A DNA stretch of 5,639 nucleotides from Bacteroidetes bacterium ADurb.Bin302 (lineage in GTDB: Bacteria > Bacteroidota > Bacteroidia > Bacteroidales > Paludibacteraceae), in the NCBI GenBank assembly GCA_002069025.1, contig MWBK01000074.1:1-5639 (forward strand). The letters are read 5' to 3'. The translations under genes were made by a program, and so were the position numbers. Every line of letters starts with the position of its first letter. The stretch's first letter is position 1. Under the pieces are notes generated by a model. That model did not search any database. It worked only from the letters and a program-made list of their open reading frames with translations, and was not told the DNA's origin. Of the stretch, positions 1 to 5,639 are shown piece by piece.

Positions 1-3000
1 GAAGGCTCGGTATTCTCAATGGTAAGCGAATTGACATTACCAGTCATATTAATTCGACCATCGAAAACAAGATTGTCAACATCTTCAAAGGTAATAACTG
101 CATTAGTTGCTGGACCCGAAATATAGACCTCGGTTGTTGGATAAATATAGATTGTGTAAGGAACTGATGTATCGGATTCAATTTGTTGCAAACGAACAGT
201 ACCAGGTTCGACAAGGTCAGAAGTAATCTTGATATGTAGGTCCCCAACTAATATTTTGCCATTAATATATGCAAAAGCACCATTCGTTCCAGTGAGGTTA
301 GTAAACTGTTGACCTTGTCCAACTTCGATTATTCCTGAAACAGAAGGTTTTATTTGATAAAATGTAGATAACCTCTTTATTGGGAAGTTATTTGAAGTCA
401 GCTGGACACTTGTTGCAGGAGTGGTGAGTTCTCCGTGTGAAATTGCAACATTATTGTATTGAGAATTATCTTGTGCCACAACAAAATATTCAATTTCGTC
501 GCCAATCGAAACACCACCATAAAGCAGAGAATAATTGATAGTAAAAGTGAAGTTCGGAGCCGTTCCCGATGCTACTGTATATTTCCAGCCATCAGTGGAA
601 GGGGTATTGTCGATATAAGTATTAGCATTAGTCTTTTTCTTGAAGTATATACGAGGAGCATTGGCACCGGTTGCAATACCAGATAAATCTTCAATAATAG
701 CATTTGTAGTTCTATTAGCTAAGGTAGTGGTATAAGTTAATAATGTAAGATTTATTGTAGGAGGAACAAGGTCGCCAAATACTTCGTAAGCACCAAGTGA
801 AGGAGAAGTTGTGGAACGAGCATTGCCAAGCAAATCGTTGGGGACAGAAGCCAAAGGAGTACCTAAATTTGTCAATACATTAGTATAAGGTATAATCTCA
901 ATGTCGTTATTGAAGTTAGGGTTCAGCGAGACAGAGGCAATATCTTGTTGGGTGGAGTTTCTCCAATTGCCTAATGTATAAATATCAGTAGTCCCAAATT
1001 TCCCAATTAGTTGTGAAGTATCTAATGTATAATAGTTATTGTAATCAATTGTGGTTCCGTTCATACTACCTGAGTTTACAATAATAGCAGCATAATGCTT
1101 ACCATTTGGGGAACCGAAAGCGAAGTTAGTAAATGTATTATTTCTTATATCCAGAGTATTGGCATTAGAGTAATTTATCACAAGAGCAGTGGAATTCATA
1201 GCACTTGACATATTAGAGTAATCACCTGATATATGCACCGAGTTATGATAAACTTGAATATTTGTACCATAGAGGATATTGATACCAGCGGGCAAATATA
1301 AGTTTGAAGTTGTAGGGGTAGTTTTGTAAATTCCGCTAATAGCATTGTTATAAATTTTAGATTGGTTTGCATAGTAGACAGCAATTCCCGCAGTATAAGC
1401 GCTTGCAGACGAACTTGTAATATTCTGAATGATATTGTTCTCCACAAGAGCATTCGTAATATTTGATGAAGAATTGTATAAATAAATACCGATAGCAGTA
1501 GAACCAGTAGTGAAGTTCTTAATTACATTGTTTCTGATTATTCCATTTGAATGATAATAAACATAAATACAATATAAGGTTGAAGTTCCATTAATATTAT
1601 CTAAAATTCTATTATTTGATACTTCGTTATTGGTGCCATAATTAACATAAATAGAGTAGTGAGTAGAAGTAGAAGTATTACCTTGAATTAAGTTATTAGC
1701 GAAAATAGAATTATTAGAGTAATTTAAATAAATACCATAAAAAGTAGAACTACTTGTATTTACAATATCATTTTCACTTACTATTGTATTATTATTGTAA
1801 GTAACAAAAAAGGCATAAAAAGTGGATTGAGTTTGGGAACGCATTATATTTCGACTGATTGTAGCGTCATTACAGTAATGAGAATAAATACCATAAATTG
1901 TTGTAGAGCTTGTCGACTGAAAATCATTTTCTTCAACAGTAGCATTATTGCAATAGCCTAAGTATATCCCATAATGAGCAGATGATGAAGATGATTTGAA
2001 AATATTATTAGAAATTATAGGGGATTCGCAATAATATGTATATATAGCATAATAATGACCATCAGTTCCAGAAAAATTGTTGCCGAAGGTATTATTAGTA
2101 ATTTTCAAACCACTAATGTAAGAATTTATATCTCCATAGACGCGAATTCCCCAGTAAGCCTTGGAGAAATTGTTGTATTCAATAGTAATATCATTATTTC
2201 CACCAGCACCAGCAGTTAAACCACCTTTGCCACCAACAACAATTCCATAATAAGTAGAAGTAGAAGCACTACCACTAATAATATTACAGTATTTGACAAT
2301 GACATTTTTTGCACCATTTGAGCTATAAGCATCGCCTCGGTATATCCAAATAACAGCAGAAGAAGCGCTATTGTTAATAATATTCAATGCGGGTTCGCTG
2401 CCAGTTGCATTTATACGACCATCTATGATAACTTTATCAGCGTCTTCAATTCGGATTAAAGCTGGCGAAGCAGTACCACTTATTGAGTAATTACCTGTTG
2501 GATATATTCGGATATACCAGCTTCCACCCTGTGAAGTTACTGGTTCAAGCGGAATTTGTCCTGTTTCGGTCAAGTTAGATACTATTTGAATATCTAAGTC
2601 GCCGGTAAGCACCCTCATTTGCAACATTTCAAATACACCACCAGGACCAGTAAGTGATGTAAATACTTGACCTTCCCCAACTTGAATTGTCCCAGAAATA
2701 GGGAAACCAATAATATATTTTGAAGAAACACTAACCGGGAAATTTCCAATATCCAAATCTACAGAAGTTGGTGCAGATGGGAAAGAAACCCCAGTGTAGC
2801 CAACATTTGCAGGATTTGCGATATCCTGGGCAATAATGAAATATTCAATTGTAGCCCCTTGCTGTATACCACCATAAAGTTTGGAATAATCAATTTCAAA
2901 CTCAAAAGAACTTCCAATAATATTTATTGGTTCTACATATTTCCAACCATTAGTTGAATTTGTGTTATCAATGAAAGTGTTGGCATTTGTGGTTTTTCTG

Positions 3001-5057
3001 TAATATAATCTTGGTTTGTTGATAGTATCAACAGCGACATTGTCAAAAATACCGACTAAAACAGTAAAGTTCGCAGTGCTTGTTGTATTTAATAGCGGTT
3101 GATAGATAATAGTAGGTGGGTTGAAGTCCGAAGCAAATTCAAATGCACCGATGGATGGGGCGACAGCTGAGCGTGTATTGCCATCCAAATCAGTTGTAAC
3201 AAGTGCTATCGGAGTGCCAGCCCCAATTAATGGAGAACCAAAAAATGGCCTCAAATTAGTATTCGAATTATAAATTGGGTTAACACTTATTGAATTTGCA
3301 TTTTTGCTTGGGTCGTAGTTTTGCAAAGCTAACAAATCAATATAATCATTTGTGCCAATCCCAGCTACAACAGCATTACTACCAGAAACATAGTAGTTAT
3401 TGTAATTAGCAGTAGAACCTGTAAAGGCAGTTGCATTTGCGTAATAAATAGCAAAAGATTTTGAATTTGATATAGAATTCTCTTGGGTATTGACAATAGA
3501 ATTGTTTCGTATATTGGAAGTTGTAACAGTTGAATTAACAGCAATACCAGCAGAATATCCTTGTGCAGTATTACCCGAATTTTTTATACCAAATAGATTA
3601 ATAGAGTTGTGATAAACTTGATGCCCAATACTTCCAAATAGCATAATACCCGATGGAATATACTGGAACGAAGTTTTATTAACGGCATCGTAAATACCTG
3701 CAATAGCATTATTGAAAATTTTGGCATTATCGCTGGATGATGCTATATAAATACCATAAGAAGAAACTGTTGTGCTTGTCGAAATATTTGTAATATTAGT
3801 AATTTCGCAATTTTTTACAGTTGTATTTGAAGCACTTGTAAAATACATTCCATAAGAATTTCCATTACCTTGAAGATTGTTGATTTTAAACCCATCAAAA
3901 ACATTATCATTACCCGAAGAGATGTATACACCTGCAACTGTTGAGGTGGAATTAATATTACTAATCCTACAATTGTAAAATGTATTGTTTGCACTTGTTG
4001 AGAGCACATTAAATCCGTAAGTGGTTGAAGTTGCAGAAATATTTGTAATCTCGCAATTGTTTATACTGTTACCAGTCGATGTAGTTGTAAAATAAAAACC
4101 ATAGAAAGCAGTTGAAGAATAGTTTTTTATTGAACAATTATCAATATAACTATTTAGCACTGAAATAAAGTAATAACCATAACCTGTTGATGTAGAGGTC
4201 GTGTTCTCAATTAAATTATTGGTAAAAATTGAGTTTTGAGAGTATCCAAAGTAAAAAGGATAACAAATTGTGGTATTATTAGCAGAATATCTGTTGTTAT
4301 TCACAATAACGTTGTCAGCATAATATATATAGTAACCATAGTAGCTTCCATATCCAGGTTGAGCATTATTTCCAATGTCGTTATTACTTATAATTATCCC
4401 ATTAGCTCGAGCACTTGTAGAAGTTCCATAAATTCTGATACCATAATAAGCGCGAGAAATATTACAATATTGAATCGTAGTAGAATCGTTGCTTCCAGCG
4501 GTGGTCAACGAAGAAGTAGAATAACCTCCAGAAACAATTCCAAAAATAGAAGAAGTGGAAGCAGAAGAACCGATTATATTGACATTTCTAATGGTAACTT
4601 TGTTTGCACCATTTCCATTTCGGGCTAACCATATACCCGCAGAATTCGAAGTAGCTGTATTTTGGATTGTTAGAGCATTGGCGTTCCCCGTTCTGTTAAT
4701 TCGTCCATCGATTATTACATTATCGGCGTCTTCCAAAATAATTACTGCTTTGTAGCTTCCCAAGTTACCGGAAATAGTAACTTCGGCAGAAGGATAAATC
4801 ACAACCGAGGTATAGTTTGCACCACCAACGCCCGACGCTTTAAGAACAGGTGGTGTTGTCTCGGTCAAATTGCTATCAATCCTTACTTCAATATTGCCCG
4901 TAAAAACGCCAGCATTAATTGCATCGAAAGCAACCTTCAAAGAAGTATAGGTTGAGGTAGCAGTAGAAGTCATAACTGTTACTTGTGCATTAGTTAAAGC
5001 ACAAGAAATAAATAATACTCCTACGAATATGTAAAATCGTAAAAATGGTTTTAGCAT
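1..5057 (-). CDS. Giant secreted modular parallel beta-helix protein (N-terminal 1685 residues; 3' end off window)
   Basis: I translated the minus strand by hand from the ATG at 5057 to base 1 and found no stop or frameshift, so at least 1685 codons are present and the C-terminus is missing. Residues 1-24 form a Sec signal peptide (basic Lys3 and Arg7, hydrophobic core, cleavage likely at TNA|Q). The mature part has two complete modules (residues 37-798 and 799-1584) and the start of a third (from 1585). Each complete module consists of a lead-in, a long Asn/Ser/Thr/Tyr-rich beta-helix and a beta-rich domain. Phrases such as T-S-L-K-x-A-F-D-A-I-N-A-G followed by T-E-T are common at the start of large T9SS-exported proteins of Bacteroidota and Ignavibacteria. 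No catalytic motif is visible. A surface adhesin or glycan-binding role is inference; a carbohydrate-active beta-helix enzyme is possible but unsupported. The start is chosen for its signal peptide and the AGGGGG five bases upstream. I am very sure of the ORF and fold class, unsure of function. Confidence 0.93.
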   Translation of the reverse strand, partial: MLKPFLRFYIFVGVLFISCALTNAQVTVMTSTATSTYTSLKVAFDAINAGVFTGNIEVRIDSNLTETTPPVLKASGVGGANYTSVVIYPSAEVTISGNLGSYKAVIILEDADNVIIDGRINRTGNANALTIQNTATSNSAGIWLARNGNGANKVTIRNVNIIGSSASTSSIFGIVSGGYSTSSLTTAGSNDSTTIQYCNISRAYYGIRIYGTSTSARANGIIISNNDIGNNAQPGYGSYYGYYIYYADNVIVNNNRYSANNTTICYPFYFGYSQNSIFTNNLIENTTSTSTGYGYYFISVLNSYIDNCSIKNYSSTAFYGFYFTTTSTGNSINNCEITNISATSTTYGFNVLSTSANNTFYNCRISNINSTSTVAGVYISSGNDNVFDGFKINNLQGNGNSYGMYFTSASNTTVKNCEITNITNISTSTTVSSYGIYIASSSDNAKIFNNAIAGIYDAVNKTSFQYIPSGIMLFGSIGHQVYHNSINLFGIKNSGNTAQGYSAGIAVNSTVTTSNIRNNSIVNTQENSISNSKSFAIYYANATAFTGSTANYNNYYVSGSNAVVAGIGTNDYIDLLALQNYDPSKNANSISVNPIYNSNTNLRPFFGSPLIGAGTPIALVTTDLDGNTRSAVAPSIGAFEFASDFNPPTIIYQPLLNTTSTANFTVLVGIFDNVAVDTINKPRLYYRKTTNANTFIDNTNSTNGWKYVEPINIIGSSFEFEIDYSKLYGGIQQGATIEYFIIAQDIANPANVGYTGVSFPSAPTSVDLDIGNFPVSVSSKYIIGFPISGTIQVGEGQVFTSLTGPGGVFEMLQMRVLTGDLDIQIVSNLTETGQIPLEPVTSQGGSWYIRIYPTGNYSISGTASPALIRIEDADKVIIDGRINATGSEPALNIINNSASSAVIWIYRGDAYSSNGAKNVIVKYCNIISGSASTSTYYGIVVGGKGGLTAGAGGNNDITIEYNNFSKAYWGIRVYGDINSYISGLKITNNTFGNNFSGTDGHYYAIYTYYCESPIISNNIFKSSSSSAHYGIYLGYCNNATVEENDFQSTSSTTIYGIYSHYCNDATISRNIMRSQTQSTFYAFFVTYNNNTIVSENDIVNTSSSTFYGIYLNYSNNSIFANNLIQGNTSTSTHYSIYVNYGTNNEVSNNRILDNINGTSTLYCIYVYYHSNGIIRNNVIKNFTTGSTAIGIYLYNSSSNITNALVENNIIQNITSSSASAYTAGIAVYYANQSKIYNNAISGIYKTTPTTSNLYLPAGINILYGTNIQVYHNSVHISGDYSNMSSAMNSTALVINYSNANTLDIRNNTFTNFAFGSPNGKHYAAIIVNSGSMNGTTIDYNNYYTLDTSQLIGKFGTTDIYTLGNWRNSTQQDIASVSLNPNFNNDIEIIPYTNVLTNLGTPLASVPNDLLGNARSTTSPSLGAYEVFGDLVPPTINLTLLTYTTTLANRTTNAIIEDLSGIATGANAPRIYFKKKTNANTYIDNTPSTDGWKYTVASGTAPNFTFTINYSLLYGGVSIGDEIEYFVVAQDNSQYNNVAISHGELTTPATSVQLTSNNFPIKRLSTFYQIKPSVSGIIEVGQGQQFTNLTGTNGAFAYINGKILVGDLHIKITSDLVEPGTVRLQQIESDTSVPYTIYIYPTTEVYISGPATNAVITFEDVDNLVFDGRINMTGNVNSLTIENTEP
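9..305 (-). repeat. Module lead-in, copy 3 (residues 1585-1683)
   Basis: This copy starts F-T-N-L and continues with V-G-D-L-H-I-K-I-T-S-D-L-V-E, Y-I-Y-P-T-T-E-V-Y-I-S-G and D-V-D-N-L-V-F-D-G-R-I-N-M-T-G, ending L-T-I-E-N-T two residues before the window edge. It lies 786 residues after copy 2 and shows that a third beta-helix module begins where the window ends. Confidence 0.85.
306..764 (-). other. Beta-rich inter-helix domain, copy B (residues 1432-1584)
   Basis: The domain starts P-P-T-I-N-L and contains P-R-I-Y-F-K-K-K-T-N-A-N-T-Y-I-D-N-T, D-G-W-K-Y, I-N-Y-S-L-L-Y-G-G, I-E-Y-F-V-V-A-Q-D and a final G-I-I-E-V-G-Q-G-Q. It is the homologue of copy A at the same place in the module and nearly the same length (153 against 152 residues). 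Confidence 0.75.
765..2369 (-). other. Beta-helix region of module 2 (residues 897-1431)
   Basis: The region is collinear with module 1. V-I-W-I-Y-R and N-V-I-V-K-Y-C-N-I-I-S-G-S-A-S-T correspond to the first helix turns. They are followed by Y-Y-G-I-V-V-G-G, A-Y-W-G-I-R-V-Y-G, the coil array, Y-N-N-Y-Y, a stretch ending N-P-N-F-N-N-D, then D-L-L-G-N-A-R and P-S-L-G-A-Y-E-V-F. It is slightly longer than its module 1 counterpart. No catalytic cluster is evident. Confidence 0.8.
1020..2102 (-). repeat. Beta-helix coil array 2 (residues 986-1346, about 13 coils)
   Basis: The units here are more regular than in module 1, several with a spacing of exactly 26 residues. Unit starts include I-T-N-N-T-F, I-I-S-N-N-I-F, T-V-E-E-N-D-F, T-I-S-R-N-I-M, I-V-S-E-N-D-I, I-F-A-N-N-L-I, E-V-S-N-N-R-I, I-I-R-N-N-V-I, L-V-E-N-N-I-I, I-Y-N-N-A-I, V-Y-H-N-S-V and D-I-R-N-N-T-F. 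Most carry a following [Y]-[G/A/S]-[I/F]-[Y/F] strand. Three consecutive coils have Cys at the same place (residues 1010, 1036, 1062). The last three units (I-Y-N-N-A-I-S-G-I-Y, V-Y-H-N-S, I-R-N-N) match the last three of array 1 closely, so the helix end is more conserved than its middle. Confidence 0.85.
2370..2663 (-). repeat. Module lead-in, copy 2 (residues 799-896)
   Basis: This copy starts F-T-S-L and continues with T-G-D-L-D-I-Q-I-V-S-N-L-T-E-T-G, W-Y-I-R-I-Y-P-T-G-N-Y-S-I-S-G and D-A-D-K-V-I-I-D-G-R-I-N-A-T-G, ending L-N-I-I-N-N. Compared with copy 1, the A-F-D-A-I-N segment has been replaced by a Gly/Pro-containing stretch (T-G-P-G-G-V-F-E-M-L). It opens the second module, 762 residues after copy 1. 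Confidence 0.85.
2664..3119 (-). other. Beta-rich inter-helix domain, copy A (residues 647-798)
   Basis: The domain starts P-P-T-I-I-Y and contains P-R-L-Y-Y-R-K-T-T-N-A-N-T-F-I-D-N-T, then N-G-W-K-Y, I-D-Y-S-K-L-Y-G-G, I-E-Y-F-I-I-A-Q-D and a final G-T-I-Q-V-G-E-G-Q. Copy B in module 2 is collinear with it and clearly homologous. The alternation of hydrophobic and polar residues and the two-part make-up suggest one or two Ig-like or Fn3-like beta-sandwiches acting as a spacer. That fold assignment is inference; I do not recognise a named family. Confidence 0.75.
3120..4655 (-). other. Beta-helix region of module 1 (residues 135-646)
   Basis: The region begins with G-I-W-L-A-R and N-x-V-T-I-R-N-V-N-I-I-G-S-S-A-S-T. 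It then has Y-Y-G-I-R-I-Y-G before the coil array. After the array come Y-N-N-Y-Y, a stretch ending N-P-I-Y-N-S-N, then D-L-D-G-N-T-R and P-S-I-G-A-F-E-F. The D-x-x-G-N-x-R ... G-A-F/Y-E closing pattern is common at the end of secreted bacterial beta-helix domains. No Asp/Glu cluster like that of pectate lyases stands out, so a structural or binding role is more likely than catalysis (inference). Confidence 0.8.
3381..4391 (-). repeat. Beta-helix coil array 1 (residues 223-559, about 12 coils)
   Basis: Successive units of roughly 25-35 residues fit the pattern [I/V]-x-N-[N/C]-x-I-x-N-x-(S/T-rich)-Y-G-x-Y-[F/I/V]-x-x-S-x-x-N-[S/T]. Unit starts include I-S-N-N-D-I, I-V-N-N-N-R, I-F-T-N-N-L-I, Y-I-D-N-C-S-I, I-N-N-C-E-I, F-Y-N-C-R-I, F-D-G-F-K-I, V-K-N-C-E-I, I-F-N-N-A-I, V-Y-H-N-S-I and I-R-N-N-S-I, ending in Y-N-N-Y-Y. 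This is the signature of PbH1-type right-handed parallel beta-helix coils with Asn and aromatic ladders. Cys replaces Asn at the same position in four coils (residues 308, 335, 363, 417). Confidence 0.85.
4656..4949 (-). repeat. Module lead-in, copy 1 (residues 37-134)
   Basis: This is the first of three diverged protein-level repeats. It starts at Y-T-S-L and continues through A-F-D-A-I-N-A-G, G-N-I-E-V-R-I-D-S-N-L-T-E, a Y-P-x-x-E-V-x-I-S-G segment, and D-A-D-N-V-I-I-D-G-R-I-N, ending in L-T-I-Q-N-T. The pattern of alternating hydrophobic residues suggests beta-strands capping the start of the beta-helix. Copies 2 and 3 match it motif for motif, with small length differences. Confidence 0.85.
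4986..5057 (-). other. Sec signal peptide of the giant beta-helix protein
   Basis: Residues 1-24 have a short basic n-region (Lys3, Arg7), a hydrophobic stretch (about residues 8-20) and a small-residue end T-N-A, with Gln25 as the probable mature N-terminus. Gln directly after an A-type cleavage site is frequent in exported Bacteroidota proteins. Cys19 sits in F-I-S-C, which loosely resembles a lipobox. Phe at -3 is not typical, so signal peptidase I cleavage after Ala24 is preferred over lipoprotein processing. Confidence 0.8.
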
Positions 5058-5062
5058 CTCAT

Positions 5063-5068
5063 CCCCCT
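5063..5068 (-). promoter_or_regulatory. Shine-Dalgarno-like AGGGGG before the giant gene
   Basis: The minus strand reads AGGGGG, one base from the AGGAGG consensus, with five bases between it and the ATG at 5057. An alternative ATG at 5062 lies directly against the G run and leads to TAA after three codons, so the site supports the start at 5057. Confidence 0.45.
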
Positions 5069-5161
5069 AATTATATTTATAAAACAAGATTACTCTATTA
5101 TTTATTTTGTGAAACTGTCTTTTTGCTATTTTTAACTACATATTTTCTTCTTTGGTAAATT

Positions 5162-5190
5162 AATATAAGAAAATATTTTGATAGAAACAA
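5162..5190 (-). promoter_or_regulatory. Weak sigma70-like promoter candidate
   Basis: The minus strand has TTGTTT (5185-5190) and TATATT (5162-5167) with a 17-base spacer. This would place the transcript start roughly 100 bases before the ATG. The region is so AT-rich that such a match can arise by chance, and Bacteroidota often use a different promoter consensus. I see no clear TAnnTTTG element. Confidence 0.22.
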
Positions 5191-5281
5191 ATATTTTGAA
5201 AAAATATCAGGCTATTACATTAAATCTAATTGTATCTAAACTAAAATTACTTAGTACTACAATTTAAACACATATCGCTAT

Positions 5282-5313
5282 AACCTTCGGAAGGTTCTGC
5301 CCTTCCGAAGGTT
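5282..5313. terminator. Perfect 13-bp intergenic hairpin, possible terminator
   Basis: AACCTTCGGAAGG (5282-5294) and its exact reverse complement CCTTCCGAAGGTT (5301-5313) flank a six-base loop. Neither strand has a run of T directly after the stem, so it is not a classic intrinsic terminator. It could end transcription of the upstream gene in a factor-dependent way, stabilise that transcript's 3' end, or be one copy of a dispersed intergenic repeat. It lies about 80 bases past the upstream stop codon and about 225 bases before the giant gene's ATG. Confidence 0.55.
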
Positions 5314-5392
5314 TGCAATAAAACATATTATCACAAAAAAATGTTGAGGCTGGCACAAAAGCTCTGGTTTTGAACTTTCGGAATGTTTTTCT

Positions 5393-5639
5393 CTACCTAA
5401 TTACACTTATTTTTTCAACATAGATGTTTCCATTGTCGTCGAGCAGTTGCAAAAAGTAAGTTCCAGGTTGGCAATTAGTTAGTGAAATTATCATTTCTTC
5501 GTCAATTGTGGGTCTTTGTGTTTCAAATACTATTTGCCCAATGGAATTCGACAATTTAATTGATTTGAGGGCTGCTTTTGCTGAAATTTTAAGCCAATCG
5601 CGAGCAGGATTTGGGTAAATTGAAGCGGGATTTGAATAA
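5393..5639 (-). CDS. C-terminal fragment of a T9SS-exported protein (type A sorting domain)
   Basis: The last 81 residues of a gene that begins off the right edge are present, ending in TAG at 5393-5395. They form a typical Por secretion system C-terminal sorting domain. It opens with I-Y-P-N-P-A-R-D-W-L-K-I, then S-I-K-L-S-N-S-I-G-Q-I-V-F, then a P-G-T-Y-F-L-Q-L-L-D-D-N-G turn, closing with Y-V-E-K-I-S-V-I-R. In known T9SS cargo this domain guides the protein through the outer-membrane translocon and is then removed or used for anchoring. The passenger domain lies outside the window, so the protein's own function cannot be told. It is on the same strand as the giant gene, 335 bases upstream, which is far enough for separate transcription. 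Confidence 0.9.
   Translation of the reverse strand, partial: YSNPASIYPNPARDWLKISAKAALKSIKLSNSIGQIVFETQRPTIDEEMIISLTNCQPGTYFLQLLDDNGNIYVEKISVIR

Larger units (their letters stand above)
5058..5392. other. Intergenic region between the two genes
   Basis: These 335 very AT-rich bases contain no credible ORF. They hold the ribosome-binding site, the promoter candidate and the 13-bp hairpin. A second imperfect palindrome, AACTTTCGGAATGTT (5373-5387), lies just after the upstream stop. On the minus strand a run of seven T (5335-5341) follows only a weak, bulged stem (GAGCT with AG-C-CTC, 5345-5363), a poor intrinsic terminator candidate. No tRNA, riboswitch or other structured RNA is recognised. 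Confidence 0.7.

Noticed and set aside
44..247. 67-codon ORF on the minus strand
   Set aside because: It is out of frame with lead-in copy 3, which aligns with copies 1 and 2.
459..686. 75-codon ORF on the plus strand
   Set aside because: It is antisense to the inter-helix domain of module 2, which has clear homology to module 1, and its protein has no recognisable features.
1196..1453. 85-codon ORF on the minus strand
   Set aside because: It is out of frame with the giant gene, whose frame here encodes well-formed beta-helix coils.
3815..4009. 64-codon ORF on the minus strand
   Set aside because: It is an out-of-frame shadow within coil array 1.
1020..4391. A CRISPR-like or DNA-level tandem repeat array
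   Set aside because: The periodicity is at protein level (24-35 residues). The DNA units are not identical and have no spacer-repeat pattern.
4236..4628. 130-codon ORF on the plus strand, rich in Ile, Ser and Arg
   Set aside because: It lies wholly antisense to the beta-helix gene. Its composition is what the complement of Asn/Ser/Thr/Tyr codons would give, and it shows no recognisable domain.
4555..4755. 66-codon ORF on the plus strand with a hydrophobic stretch
   Set aside because: It is antisense to lead-in copy 1 and the first helix turns. The hydrophobicity is a by-product of the complementary codons.
4998..5057. Lipoprotein signal (F-I-S-C at residues 16-19)
   Set aside because: Phe at -3 and Ile at -2 fit the lipobox poorly, and a normal signal peptidase I site follows at residues 22-25.

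Overview
The window is AT-rich and holds two protein-coding genes, both incomplete and both on the minus strand. At the right edge is the last part of an upstream gene. It ends in a typical Por-secretion (type IX, T9SS) C-terminal sorting domain. After a gap of about 335 bases a very large gene starts at 5057 and runs without interruption off the left edge (at least 1685 codons). A T9SS sorting domain plus a huge secreted protein rich in Asn, Ser, Thr and Tyr points to the Bacteroidota / Ignavibacteriota / Chlorobiota (FCB) group. The sequence alone does not allow a finer placement.

The large gene encodes an exported, modular parallel beta-helix protein. After a Sec signal peptide come two complete, diverged modules of about 762 and 786 residues and the start of a third. 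Each complete module has three parts in the same order. First is a lead-in of about 98 residues containing an [F/Y]-T-[S/N]-L motif and a (V/L)-x-x-D-G-R-I-N motif. Next is a long beta-helix with about a dozen coils of 24-35 residues, closing with Y-N-N-Y-Y and a G-A-[F/Y]-E tail. Last is a beta-rich domain of about 152 residues containing N-G-W-K-Y / D-G-W-K-Y and L-Y-G-G. I see no catalytic signature. The likely role is a cell-surface or secreted adhesin or binding protein, with its own anchoring or sorting domain expected off the left edge.

The intergenic gap (5058-5392) holds a perfect 13-bp hairpin, a Shine-Dalgarno-like AGGGGG before the large gene and a weak sigma70-like promoter candidate. 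I see no RNA gene, CRISPR array, transposase or insertion sequence. The two genes plausibly belong to the same secretion pathway: the upstream one carries the T9SS sorting tag, and the large one has the architecture common among T9SS cargo. Nothing in the window proves that they act together.
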